The notes below the pieces were generated by a model. That model was given only the letters and a program-made list of their open reading frames with translations, did not search any database and had not been told where the DNA came from. Shown here in pieces: positions 23,292 to 33,516 of a DNA stretch of 64,000 nt. Numbering within the stretch: the stretch's first letter is position 1; every line of letters starts with the position of its first letter. Position numbers and translations under genes: made by a program. Origin of the DNA: Lysobacterales bacterium 66-474 (GTDB lineage: Bacteria; Pseudomonadota; Gammaproteobacteria; Xanthomonadales; Rhodanobacteraceae); NCBI GenBank assembly GCA_001899805.1, contig MKWP01000015.1, forward strand, positions 1,018,048 to 1,082,047, written 5' to 3'.

Positions 23292-24524
23292 ATGAAAACC
23301 TCGTTCCCGAAAAAGGACATCAAGGTCGTCTTGCTTGAAGGCATCCACCAAAGTGCCATCGAGGTTTTCCGCAACGCCGGATACACGCGGATCGAACACC
23401 ACGACAAGGCGCTGCCACGCGACGAGCTGTTCAAGGCCATCGCCGACGCGCACATCGTGGGCCTGCGTTCGCGCACCCAACTGGACGCCGAGGCGATTGC
23501 GCAGGCGCGCCGCCTGCTGGCGGTCGGCTGCTTCTGCATCGGCACCAACCAGGTCGATCTCGACCAGGCGCACGAACGCGCCGTGCCGGTGTTCAACGCC
23601 CCCTATTCCAACACCCGCAGTGTCGCGGAACTGGTGATCGCCGAGGCGATCCTGTTGATGCGGCGCGTGCCCGAACGCAATGCCGAATGCCACCGCGGTG
23701 GCTGGTCCAAGTCCGCCGATGGCAGCTTCGAGGTGCGCGGCAAGACGCTCGGCATCGTCGGCTACGGCCACATCGGCACCCAGGTCGGCGTGTTGGCCGA
23801 AGGGCTGGGCATGCACGTGATCTACCACGACATCGAAGCCAAACTGGCGCTTGGCAACGCCTCGTCGGCACGTGACCTCGACGACCTGCTGGCGCGCTCG
23901 GACATCGTGACCTTGCATGTCCCGGCGACGCCGCAAACCGCCGGCATGTTCGGGACGGCACAGATCGCGCGCATCCGCCGCGGCGCGATGCTGATCAACG
24001 CCTCGCGCGGCAACGTGGTCGACATCGACGCGCTGGCCGCGGCCCTCAGGAGCGGGCAGCTCGCGGGCGCGGCCGTCGACGTGTTTCCGAAGGAGCCCAA
24101 GAGCCGCGACGAGGAATTCGCTTCGCCGCTGCGCGAATTCGACAACGTGATCCTGACCCCGCACGTCGGCGGCAGCACCCAGGAAGCGCAACTCAACATC
24201 GGCACCGAAGTCGCGGCCAAACTGGTGCGCTACAGCGACAACGGCTCGACCCTCTCGGCGGTGAACTTCCCCGAAGTATCCCTGCCCGAACACCCCGGCA
24301 GCAGCCGCCTGCTGCACATCCACCACAACGTGCCGGGCGTGCTGTCGCGCATCAACGACGTGTTTTCGCAAAGCGGCGTCAACATCAACGGCCAGCACCT
24401 GCAAACCGACGGCAAGATCGGTTACGTGGTGATCGACGTGTCGGCCTCCGAAGCGCAGTCGGAGGCGCTGCGCGAACAGCTGGCGGCGATTCCGGGCACG
24501 CTGCGCACGCGGTTGCTCTATTGA
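23292..24524 (+). CDS. serA: D-3-phosphoglycerate dehydrogenase
   Basis: LGIVGYGHIGTQVGVLAEGLGM, ASRGNVVDIDAL, C-terminal ACT domain. Confidence 0.95.
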   Translation: MKTSFPKKDIKVVLLEGIHQSAIEVFRNAGYTRIEHHDKALPRDELFKAIADAHIVGLRSRTQLDAEAIAQARRLLAVGCFCIGTNQVDLDQAHERAVPVFNAPYSNTRSVAELVIAEAILLMRRVPERNAECHRGGWSKSADGSFEVRGKTLGIVGYGHIGTQVGVLAEGLGMHVIYHDIEAKLALGNASSARDLDDLLARSDIVTLHVPATPQTAGMFGTAQIARIRRGAMLINASRGNVVDIDALAAALRSGQLAGAAVDVFPKEPKSRDEEFASPLREFDNVILTPHVGGSTQEAQLNIGTEVAAKLVRYSDNGSTLSAVNFPEVSLPEHPGSSRLLHIHHNVPGVLSRINDVFSQSGVNINGQHLQTDGKIGYVVIDVSASEAQSEALREQLAAIPGTLRTRLLY

Positions 24525-24780
24525 GTCGCAACGCACAACGCCTTGGCAGGTTGGCTGACCCTGGCTTCTTCAGGGAAACCCAACGGTTCGGCATCGCCGC
24601 CGCGGCCTTGCCCGACGGGATGACTCGCGCCTTCCCGGCGCTCGCCCCCGGATCAAGTCCGGGGCAGGCTCTGCGGGCCATCGCTCGCTGACGCTCGCGA
24701 TGTTCGCTCCGCCATCCCTGGCTCCGCAGTCAAACGGCGCCTTGCAGGCGCCAGTTCTCATCCTCACCTCATCCAATAAC

Positions 24781-24807
24781 AAAAACGGGCCCGATGGGCC
24801 CATTTTT
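24781..24807. terminator. bidirectional Rho-independent terminator
   Basis: AAAAACGGGCCC-GAT-GGGCCCATTTTT. Confidence 0.8.
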
Positions 24808-24812
24808 GTCAT

Positions 24813-24889
24813 TGGTCGGGGCGGCGGGATTCGAACCCACGACCCCCTGCCCCCCAGGCAGATGCGCTACCAGGCTGCGCTACGCCCCG
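24813..24889 (-). tRNA. tRNA-Pro(GGG)
   Basis: CGGGGCGTAGCGCAGCCTGGTAGCGCATCTGCCTGGGGGGCAGGGGGTCGTGGGTTCGAATCCCGCCGCCCCGACCA; loop CTGGGGG, anticodon GGG. Confidence 0.95.
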
Positions 24890-25053
24890 ACCGAACGCCC
24901 ATGATAGCGGATCGTGCGGTAAACCGCGGCACGGAATCTTCCGCGGCGGCTATTGTGAAAAGTCAGGCCATGGAAGGCCGTTCTGCTGCTCGCGAACCCT
25001 GGGGCCTGAGTCTCGAACGGAATCCAGCGACGCAGCGATCATGGATGATCGCA

Positions 25054-25428
25054 TCAGGGACCCTTGCGCAGCGGCTCACGCAGTATCTGCAGCAATTGTT
25101 CCAGTTCCAGCCGCATCTGGTGCACGATCTGGTGCGAAATGGAGGCCTCCATCTTGCCCTGCTGGCCTTCCAGCCGCGCGCGCGCGCCGGTGATGGTGAA
25201 GCCCTGGTCGTACAGCAGCGCGCGGATCTGGCGGATCATCAGCACGTCGTGACGCTGGTAATAGCGCCGGTTGCCACGCCGCTTGACCGGGTTCAACGCA
25301 GGAAATTCCTGCTCCCAGTAGCGCAGCACGTGCGGCTTGACGGCGCACAGTTCGCTGACCTCGCCAATCGTGAAATACCGTTTGGCGGGGATGGCGGGTA
25401 GTTCGTTATTGCTGCCCTGATCCAGCAT
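25054..25428 (-). CDS. MerR-family transcriptional regulator
   Basis: [45 protein letters not shown]. Confidence 0.92.
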   Translation of the reverse strand: MLDQGSNNELPAIPAKRYFTIGEVSELCAVKPHVLRYWEQEFPALNPVKRRGNRRYYQRHDVLMIRQIRALLYDQGFTITGARARLEGQQGKMEASISHQIVHQMRLELEQLLQILREPLRKGP

Positions 25429-25708
25429 GGTTCTCGACCCTCAGTTTCAGCTTCTGCCCCGGGCGAAACGTCACGACACGGCGCGCGGAGATCGGAATCT
25501 CCTCGCCGGTCTTGGGGTTGCGTCCGGGCCGCTGATTCTTGTTGCGCAGGTCGAAGTTGCCGAACCCCGACAACTTGACCGGCTCCCCCCGCTCGAGCGC
25601 CTCGCGCAACACCTCGAAGAAGGCGTCCACGCACTCCCTGGCTTCACGCTTGTTGAGGCCCACGTCGAGAAACAGGCGCTCGGCCATCTCTGCCTTGGTC
25701 AGCGTCAT
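25406..25708 (-). CDS. ihfA: integration host factor subunit alpha
   Basis: [81 protein letters not shown]. Confidence 0.98.
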   Translation of the reverse strand: MTLTKAEMAERLFLDVGLNKREARECVDAFFEVLREALERGEPVKLSGFGNFDLRNKNQRPGRNPKTGEEIPISARRVVTFRPGQKLKLRVENHAGSGQQ

Positions 25709-25709
25709 C

Positions 25710-28097
25710 TCATTTCCTCAATCGGGCCCCGAATTCACGTTCCAGCACCGCCACCACGTCGGCCACGCAGCGGTCGGCCTCCTGATCCGTAAGCGTGCGC
25801 GAACTGTCTTGCAAAATCAAGCCGATGGCAAGACTCTTTCGACCCTGGCTCAACCCCGGACCGTGAAAACAGTCAAACAATACGGGTTCGTTCAACATTG
25901 TTCGCATACCTGAACGAACCGCGCCAGCCACCCGCGCCCACTCCACCCCCTCGTCGACCTCGATCGCGATGTCGCGGCGGACCGAGGGGAAGCGCGGCAG
26001 GGCTTGCGCGATCGGGATGGCCCGGCGGCGCAAGGCCTCCTGCACCACCTCGAAGACGAACGTTTCAGGCAAGTCCAACGCCGCCTGCAGCGAAGGGTGC
26101 AGGGCGCCGACCGCGCCCACCGCCACGCCGTCGCGCAGGATGCGCGCGCCGCGGCCGGGGTGCACCCACGCCGGCAGCTCGCGCGACTCGAACGACCACG
26201 CTTGCGATGCTCCCGACAAGGCCAGCAAGGCTTCGAGGTCGCCCTTGATGTCGAAGAAATCCAGCGCGCGTTTCGGCTCGCCCCATTGCTCGGCGCGCGC
26301 GCTGCCGCAGGCCGCGGCCGCCAGCATCGCGGTTTCGATCGGAGCCGTATCCTGCGCGCGGCGGCCGTGCGTGAACACGACTCCGTTTTCGAACAGGCGC
26401 ACCCGCGCCTGCTGGCGATTGCGGTTGCGCTTGAGGGACTCGACCAGTCCCGGCAGCAGCGAGGTGCGCATCACGGCCAGTTCGGCCGACAACGGATTGG
26501 CCAGCGCGACCGCGCCGGCATCGAGTTGCCAGGCCTGCAACAGGCGGGGGTCAACGAAGGCGTAGCAAATGGCCTCGTGGTAGTCGCGCGCGGCGAGGGA
26601 GCCACCCAGTGCCGACGACGGAAGACGTGTTTCATCGTCGTGCGGTGCAGGCGGCGCACCCGCAGGCAGGCGCACGGGGATTTCATCGTAGCCATGGATA
26701 CGCGCGACTTCCTCGATCAGGTCTTCCTCGGCGAAGATGTCGAAGCGCCGCGAAGGCGGCGTGACCCGCCAGCCATCGGCGGCTGTCTCGACCCGCATGC
26801 CGAGCGCCGTGAGGATGCGTTCGATTTCCGCATCCGTGATCGAAATGCCCAGCACGCGCGCGATGCGCGCACGCCGCAACGTGACGGGAATGCGCTGCGG
26901 CAAATGTTCCGGCAATGCGGCCTCGATGACTTCGCCGGCCCGGCCGCCCGCGATCCCGATCAACAGCGCCGTGGCGCGTTCCATCGCGGCGCGCGGCAAT
27001 TCCGGGTCGACGCCGCGCTCGAAACGGTGTGCCGCGTCGGTGGCAAGCCCCAACTTGCGCGCTCGACCCATGATCGCGGCGGGACTGAAATGCGCCGCTT
27101 CGAGGAACACGTCCTGCGTGGCATCGGTGACGCGCGAATCGAACCCGCCCATCACGCCGGCCATGGCCAATGGTTTGCTTTCATCGGCGATCAGCAGGAA
27201 TCCGGCGTCGAGTTTTGCCTCGCTCTCGTCCAACAGCTTCAACGCTTCGCCGTCACGCGCGCGCCGCACCACGATCGCGCCATCGAGTTTTGCCTCGTCG
27301 AAGGCGTGCATGGGCTGGCCAGTTTCCAGCATCACGTAGTTGGCGACATCCACCACCGCGTTGATCGGCTTGACGCCGGCCGCGCGCAGGCGTTGCGCCA
27401 TCCAGGCGGGCGTCGTTGCAGTCATGTCGATGCCGCGCAACGCGCGCCCGAGGTACCGCGGGCAATCGGCACCGGCTGCAAGGCGGATGTCGCGCGGCGC
27501 AGCGATCGCGGGTTTCACCGAAGGAACATCAAAAGATTTCGCGCGTCCACCGAATTCCGCCGCGACTTCGTCGGCCAACCCAATCATGCCGAGGCAGTCG
27601 CCACGGTTGGGCGTGAGTTCGACCTCGATGGCGGCATCCGGCAACCGGAGATACCCTGCCAATGGCTTGCCGATCGGCGCATCGGCAGGCAGTTCCATCA
27701 ACCCCGATGCATCGGTGTCGATACCGAGTTCCCTGGCCGAACACAACATGCCCTGGGATTCGACACCGCGCAGCTTCGCGACCTTGATCGTGGTGCCGTT
27801 CGGCAGCGTGGCGCCGATCATCGCCAGCGGCGCAACCAGTCCAACGCGTGCATTCGGCGCACCACACACGATCTGCACTTCAGCGTTGCCGGTATCGACC
27901 CGACACACCCGCAGCTTGTCCGCGTCGGGATGCGGTTCGCAGGCAGCGATGCGCGCCACGATCACGCCGTCCAGGGCGTCGCCGATGGCTTCGGACCCGG
28001 CGACTTCCAACCCGCTCATGGTCAGGCGTTTCGTCAGTTCATCGCGGGTCGCGGCGATTTCGACGAGTGAACGCAGCCAGTTTTCGGAGAATTTCAT
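25710..28097 (-). CDS. pheT: phenylalanine--tRNA ligase beta subunit
   Basis: [13 protein letters not shown]...; full-length 795 aa with tRNA-binding, B3/B4, B5 and FDX-ACB regions. Confidence 0.97.
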   Translation of the reverse strand: MKFSENWLRSLVEIAATRDELTKRLTMSGLEVAGSEAIGDALDGVIVARIAACEPHPDADKLRVCRVDTGNAEVQIVCGAPNARVGLVAPLAMIGATLPNGTTIKVAKLRGVESQGMLCSARELGIDTDASGLMELPADAPIGKPLAGYLRLPDAAIEVELTPNRGDCLGMIGLADEVAAEFGGRAKSFDVPSVKPAIAAPRDIRLAAGADCPRYLGRALRGIDMTATTPAWMAQRLRAAGVKPINAVVDVANYVMLETGQPMHAFDEAKLDGAIVVRRARDGEALKLLDESEAKLDAGFLLIADESKPLAMAGVMGGFDSRVTDATQDVFLEAAHFSPAAIMGRARKLGLATDAAHRFERGVDPELPRAAMERATALLIGIAGGRAGEVIEAALPEHLPQRIPVTLRRARIARVLGISITDAEIERILTALGMRVETAADGWRVTPPSRRFDIFAEEDLIEEVARIHGYDEIPVRLPAGAPPAPHDDETRLPSSALGGSLAARDYHEAICYAFVDPRLLQAWQLDAGAVALANPLSAELAVMRTSLLPGLVESLKRNRNRQQARVRLFENGVVFTHGRRAQDTAPIETAMLAAAACGSARAEQWGEPKRALDFFDIKGDLEALLALSGASQAWSFESRELPAWVHPGRGARILRDGVAVGAVGALHPSLQAALDLPETFVFEVVQEALRRRAIPIAQALPRFPSVRRDIAIEVDEGVEWARVAGAVRSGMRTMLNEPVLFDCFHGPGLSQGRKSLAIGLILQDSSRTLTDQEADRCVADVVAVLEREFGARLRK

Positions 28098-28130
28098 CGG
28101 CTATTTTCAAATAAAAAGCAAAGCAATGGT

Positions 28131-28202
28131 CCGCGAAGTACGCAAAAAAACGCAAAGAAAAATTGTCGTTTGATTCTTTTGCGTTCTTCGCGTTCTTTGC
28201 GG
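28131..28202. repeat. imperfect inverted repeat (CCGCGAAGTACGCAAAAAAACGCAAAG ... CTTTTGCGTTCTTCGCGTTCTTTGCGG)
   Basis: Complementary arms between pheS and pheT. Confidence 0.65.
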
Positions 28203-28219
28203 ATAAATTTTTTCAGGAA

Positions 28220-29290
<1,071 letters not shown>

Positions 29291-29324
29291 TCATAACCGT
29301 CGGCGCGAACGCCGAATGGTTCAC

Positions 29325-29684
29325 TCAAGCAGCCAGATTGGCCTTGGCCTTCTCGGCGATCGCGCCGAACGCCGCGATGTCGTGCACGGCGAGGTCCGCC
29401 AACACCTTGCGGTCGACGGCAATGCCGGCCTTGTCGAGGCCCGCGATCAGGCGGCTGTAGGACAGCCCGAACTGGCGCGCGGCCGCGTTGATGCGCACGA
29501 TCCACAACGCGCGGAACTGGCGCTTCTTCTGCTTGCGGCCGATGTAGGCGTACTGCTGGGCCTTGGTGACGGCCTGCTTGGCAACGCGATAGACCTTGCG
29601 GCGGGCGTTGTAATAGCCCTTGGCGGCCTTCAGGGTTTTCTTGTGACGCGCACGCGCAGTGACGCCACGCTTGACTCGTGCCAT
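29325..29684 (-). CDS. rplT: 50S ribosomal protein L20
   Basis: [62 protein letters not shown]. Confidence 0.98.
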   Translation of the reverse strand: MARVKRGVTARARHKKTLKAAKGYYNARRKVYRVAKQAVTKAQQYAYIGRKQKKRQFRALWIVRINAAARQFGLSYSRLIAGLDKAGIAVDRKVLADLAVHDIAAFGAIAEKAKANLAA

Positions 29685-29696
29685 GGTCGTCTCTCC

Positions 29697-29894
29697 TTAC
29701 GCGTAGGGCAGCATGCGCGCGACACGCTTGGTGTCGGACTCATGCACGTGGTTGGGGGCGCGCAGACCGCGTTTGCGCTTGGTGGCCTTCTTGGTCAGGA
29801 TGTGCGACTTGAAGGCGTGACCGGCCTTGAACTTGCCGGAAGCGGTCTTGCGGAACCGCTTGGCGGCGGCCCGGTTGGTCTTGATCTTTGGCAT
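29697..29894 (-). CDS. rpmI: 50S ribosomal protein L35
   Basis: [47 protein letters not shown]. Confidence 0.97.
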   Translation of the reverse strand: MPKIKTNRAAAKRFRKTASGKFKAGHAFKSHILTKKATKRKRGLRAPNHVHESDTKRVARMLPYA

Positions 29895-30069
29895 GTTGCC
29901 ACTCCGTTTTCGATTTTCGTGACTGGCGCGGGCGGCGATCGCTCGATCGCGCTTTCCATCCATGCCCTTGCCGGCTTGTATGCGGCAATCCGCTTCCGCG
30001 GCTGCCGCCTTGTCCGTCCGCCGATCCGCGGCGGGCGGGTTGCGCTCCAGAACTGCGAGACGCAAGTAC

Positions 30070-30132
30070 TTCCCCACCCCAGCGCTACGCGCTCGGCCTG
30101 CGGCCGCCTCTCCCGCAAGCGGGCGAGGGGGA
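30070..30132. repeat. dispersed repeat copy A (CCCCAGCGCTACGCGCTCGGCC...CTCTCCCGCAAGCGGGCGAG)
   Basis: Near-identical to 32938-33001. Confidence 0.7.
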
Positions 30133-30198
30133 GTTGGTGCCGTGCGGTATCGCTCCGCATCGACGAATGAATTTCTTAAAGCTTCCTGCTTCGACCTA

Positions 30199-30720
30199 CT
30201 ACTTCTTTTTGGGGCTGATCATCATGGTCATCTGGCGCCCTTCCATGCGCGGGAACTGGTCCACCACCGCCTGCTCGGCGATGTCGTTCTGGATGCGCCG
30301 GGCCAGCTCGATGCCCAGTTCCTGGTGCGACATCTCGCGGCCGCGGAAACGGATGTTGACCTTGACCTTGTCGCCTTCTTCCAGGAACCGCAGCATGTTG
30401 CGCAGCTTGATGTTGTAGTCGCCGACATCCGTGGTCGGGCGGAACTTCAATTCCTTGATTTCGATCTGTTTCGACTTCTTGCGCGCAGCGTGCGCCTTCT
30501 TCTGCTGCTCGAACTTGAACTTGCCGAAATCCATGATCCGGCACACGGGCGGTTCCGCGGTCGGCTGGATCTCGACCAGATCCAGACCGGCATCCTCTGC
30601 CATGGCCAACGCCTCGTCGCGCTCGAGGATCCCGACCTGTTCGCCATCGGCGCCGATCACCCGCACACGCGGGACACGGATCTCGTGGTTGCGCCGATTG
30701 CCTTTGTTTTCGGTGACGAT
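30199..30720 (-). CDS. infC: translation initiation factor IF-3, inferred ATC start
   Basis: [30 protein letters not shown]...; conserved [10 protein letters not shown] lies upstream of the ORF-caller GTG at 30666; in-frame TGA just upstream leaves ATC (30718-30720) as the likely start, with AGGAGA 7 nt before it. Confidence 0.9.
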   Translation of the reverse strand: MVTENKGNRRNHEIRVPRVRVIGADGEQVGILERDEALAMAEDAGLDLVEIQPTAEPPVCRIMDFGKFKFEQQKKAHAARKKSKQIEIKELKFRPTTDVGDYNIKLRNMLRFLEEGDKVKVNIRFRGREMSHQELGIELARRIQNDIAEQAVVDQFPRMEGRQMTMMISPKKK

Positions 30721-30769
30721 ACCGTCTTCTCCTGCTCAAGTTCGCCAGCCATGCCTGGCGCGCATTCCG

Positions 30770-32677
30770 TCAGCGCGGGCCGGACTCGGCCTGCAAGCGT
30801 TCGACGAAGGCGGGCAGCGCCATGCTGCCCAAATCTTCCCCGGAACGTGTGCGCACAGAAACGGTGCCCTTCTCCTTCTCGCGGTCGCCGACCACAAGCA
30901 GCCAAGGCACCTTCTGCAACGTATGCTCGCGGATTTTATAGCCTATTTTCTCATTGCGCAAATCGGCCTCGGCCCGGAATCCGGCCCCCCGAAGCTCGCG
31001 GGCGACCGCTCCGGCGTAATCGGCCTGCCCGTCGGTGATGTTCAGCACCACGGCCTGCACCGGCGCCAGCCAGGTCGGGAAGTTGCCGGCGTGGTGCTCG
31101 ATCAGGATGCCGATGAAGCGTTCCATCGAACCGACGATGGCCCGGTGCAGCATCACCGGCACGTGGCGCTGCGAATCCTCGCCCACGTACTCGGCGCCCA
31201 GCCGTCCCGGCATCGAGAAGTCGACCTGCATGGTGCCGAGCTGCCAGTCGCGGCCGATCGCATCGCGCAAGTGGTATTCGATCTTGGGGCCGTAGAAGGC
31301 ACCCTCGCCCGGCAATTCCTTCCATTCGGCCCCGGCCCGACGCAGGGCCGAGCGCAAGGCGTCCTCGGACTTGTCCCAGATCGCATCGTCACCCAGCCGT
31401 TTTTCAGGGCGCAGTGCCAGCATCAACTCGACGTCCTTGAAACCGAAGTCCTGGTAGACCTTCAGGGCTTGCCGATGGAAGTCCACCACCTCCTGCTCGA
31501 TCTGGTCCTCCGTGCAGAAGATGTGGCCGTCGTCCTGGGTGAAGTTGCGCACGCGCAGCAGCCCGTGCAGCGCGCCGGACGGTTCGTTGCGGGTGCACGA
31601 GCCGAACTCGCCGTAGCGGATCGGCAGGTCGCGGTAGCTGTGCAGGCCGTCGTTGTAGATCTGCACATGGCCCGGGCAGTTCATGGGCTTCACCGCGTAG
31701 GTGCGCTTCTCCGACTCGGTGAAGAACATGTGGTCCTTGTAGTTGTCCCAGTGGCCGGATTTCTTCCACAGCGACACGTCCAGGATCGACGGGCATTTCA
31801 CTTCCTGGTAGCCCGAGTCGCGATACACGCCGCGCATGTACTGCTCGACCTGCTGCCACAAGGTCCAGCCGTGCGCGTGCCAGAACGCCATGCCCGGCGC
31901 TTCTTCCTGCATGTGGAAAAGGTCGAGCTGCTTGCCGAGCTTGCGGTGGTCGCGCTTCTCGGCTTCCTCGATGCGCGTGAGGTAGGCCTTCAGATCCTTG
32001 TCGTTGAGCCACGCGGTGCCGTAGATCCGCGACAGCATCGCGTTGTCGGAATCGCCGCGCCAGTACGCCCCGGCGGTCTTCATCAGCTTGAACGCCTTCA
32101 GCCGCCCGGTGTCCGGCACGTGCGGACCGCGGCACAGGTCGGTGAACTCGCCCTGCGTATACAGCGACAGTTCCTCGTTGGCCGGAATCGATTCGATGAT
32201 CTCGGCCTTGTAATCCTCGCCGATGCCGCGGAAGAACACCACCGCGTCGTCGCGCGACTTCACGCTGCGCAATAGCGGCAGGGATTCCCTGGCGATCTTG
32301 TGCATCTCCGCTTCGATCGCGGGCAGGTCTTCCGGCTTGAACGGCTCGCCCTTGGGCGCGAAGTCGTAGAAAAAGCCGTCCTCGATCACCGGCCCGATCG
32401 TCACCTGGGTGCCGGGATACAGCCGCTGCACCGCCTGCGCCAGTAAATGCGCGGTGGAGTGGCGGATGACCTCCAGCGCTTCGGGCGACTTTTCGGTGAC
32501 GATCTCGACGCGCGCGTCGTGGTCGACGGTGCGCGAGAGGTCCACCAGCTTGCCGTCGACCTTGCCGGCCAGCGCGGCCTTGGCAAGCCCTGCGCCGATG
32601 GATGCCGCGACGTCGCGCAGCGTGGGCGGCGCGTCGAAGGATTTGGTGCTGCTGTCGGGGAGCGTGATCGTGATCAT
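30770..32677 (-). CDS. thrS: threonine--tRNA ligase
   Basis: TGS domain [14 protein letters not shown]...; [29 protein letters not shown] at 32677. Confidence 0.97.
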   Translation of the reverse strand: MITITLPDSSTKSFDAPPTLRDVAASIGAGLAKAALAGKVDGKLVDLSRTVDHDARVEIVTEKSPEALEVIRHSTAHLLAQAVQRLYPGTQVTIGPVIEDGFFYDFAPKGEPFKPEDLPAIEAEMHKIARESLPLLRSVKSRDDAVVFFRGIGEDYKAEIIESIPANEELSLYTQGEFTDLCRGPHVPDTGRLKAFKLMKTAGAYWRGDSDNAMLSRIYGTAWLNDKDLKAYLTRIEEAEKRDHRKLGKQLDLFHMQEEAPGMAFWHAHGWTLWQQVEQYMRGVYRDSGYQEVKCPSILDVSLWKKSGHWDNYKDHMFFTESEKRTYAVKPMNCPGHVQIYNDGLHSYRDLPIRYGEFGSCTRNEPSGALHGLLRVRNFTQDDGHIFCTEDQIEQEVVDFHRQALKVYQDFGFKDVELMLALRPEKRLGDDAIWDKSEDALRSALRRAGAEWKELPGEGAFYGPKIEYHLRDAIGRDWQLGTMQVDFSMPGRLGAEYVGEDSQRHVPVMLHRAIVGSMERFIGILIEHHAGNFPTWLAPVQAVVLNITDGQADYAGAVARELRGAGFRAEADLRNEKIGYKIREHTLQKVPWLLVVGDREKEKGTVSVRTRSGEDLGSMALPAFVERLQAESGPR

Positions 32678-32696
32678 GGTGGTCGCTTCAAGCAAT

Positions 32697-32717
32697 AAAA
32701 AAGGGCGCCACGCGCCC
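32697..32717 (-). terminator. intrinsic terminator in thrS leader (candidate attenuator)
   Basis: Minus strand GGGCGC-GTG-GCGCCC-TTTTTT ending 19 nt before thrS ATG. Confidence 0.75.
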
Positions 32718-32743
32718 TCGTCTTGCCTGCAAGGCGCGTTCGA

Positions 32744-32770
32744 TCAATTGGGGACGATGGTAGTTTCCAT
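32744..32770 (-). CDS. candidate thrS leader peptide METTIVPN
   Basis: ATG GAA ACT ACC ATC GTC CCC AAT TGA directly upstream of antiterminator/terminator; no strong SD seen; in-frame longer version starts at 32812. Confidence 0.45.
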   Translation of the reverse strand: METTIVPN

Positions 32771-32827
32771 GTCGCACACTGAACCGGCGTTTCCGCAGGC
32801 CACCCTTTCCATTCCGAGACAGCCGCC

Positions 32828-32856
32828 AAGTTAGTGCAGGCCCGGCGCCGCGTCAA
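32828..32856 (-). promoter_or_regulatory. candidate sigma70 promoter for thrS
   Basis: Minus strand TTGACG - 17 nt - TAACTT. Confidence 0.6.
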
Positions 32857-32937
32857 CGCAGGTCACGCAGGATTTGAGCCGCATCCGCGTTCCCGCTACA
32901 CTGCGCGGCCCGCATGCCCCGCATGCGGAGTACGATG

Positions 32938-33001
32938 CCCTCACCCCAGCGCTACGCGCTCGGCCGGAGGCCACCTCTCCCGCAAGCGGGCGAGCGGGGA
33001 G
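32938..33001. repeat. dispersed repeat copy B, same family as 30070-30132
   Basis: CACCCCAGCGCTACGCGCTCGGCC..CTCTCCCGCAAGCGGGCGAG shared. Confidence 0.7.
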
Positions 33002-33043
33002 TGATCGTCGCGCGACGCGCGACAGCATCGTTGATTGAAGCGG

Positions 33044-33118
33044 GGGCAGTTAGCTCAGCGGTAGAGCACTACCTTGACATGGTAGGGGTCACAGGTTCGA
33101 TCCCTGTACTGCCCACCA
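33044..33118 (+). tRNA. tRNA-Val(GAC)
   Basis: GGGCAGTTAGCTCAGCGGTAGAGCACTACCTTGACATGGTAGG...ACTGCCCACCA; anticodon GAC. Confidence 0.95.
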
Positions 33119-33137
33119 ATTCGTTCGGCCACTTCGC

Positions 33138-33482
33138 CACCCTCACGGCGGCGCCGCGTGCCTGTCCACCCACTGGCCCGGCCCGTATCTTTCGCTCGAT
33201 GCGAAAACGGACGACCCCGCGCCGGATGCGTTCGTGGATTACATCGAACGCCATTTCCCGCCGCCGGCCGGGCACAAGGTCTACTTCGACCACGGCACGC
33301 GCACGCTGGATGCGTATTACGCGCCGATCCAGCAACGCGTCGATCGCGTGCTGCAGTCAAAAGGCTGGACCGGCGACCACTTCGAAAGCCGGGTGTTCCA
33401 GGGCGCCGACCACAGCGAGAAATCCTGGGCCGCGCGGCTGGCGATCCCGATGACCTTCCTGCTGGCGCCCGCGCCGCATTGA
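33138..33482 (+). pseudogene. C-terminal fragment of an alpha/beta-hydrolase (Fes-like) esterase
   Basis: ...HGGAACLSTHWPGPYLSLDAK...VDYIERHFPPPAGHKVYFDHGTRTLDAYYAPIQQRVD...HSEKSWAARLAIPMTFLL*, no N-terminal part; starts just after the tRNA. Confidence 0.65.
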
Positions 33483-33516
33483 CGCGACGACGCCACGCCC
33501 ATGGCCGTGCTGCGCG

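Noticed and set aside
24600-24780. Possible small ORFs/regulatory RNA between serA and tRNA-Pro
   Set aside because: Sequence looks like common intergenic repeat debris (GGATCAAGTCCGGGG); no coherent coding or RNA signal beyond the terminator
26004-28070. 688-aa + strand ORF opposite pheT
   Set aside because: High-GC antisense shadow ORF; His/Arg-rich composition and no motifs, while pheT on the minus strand is unmistakable
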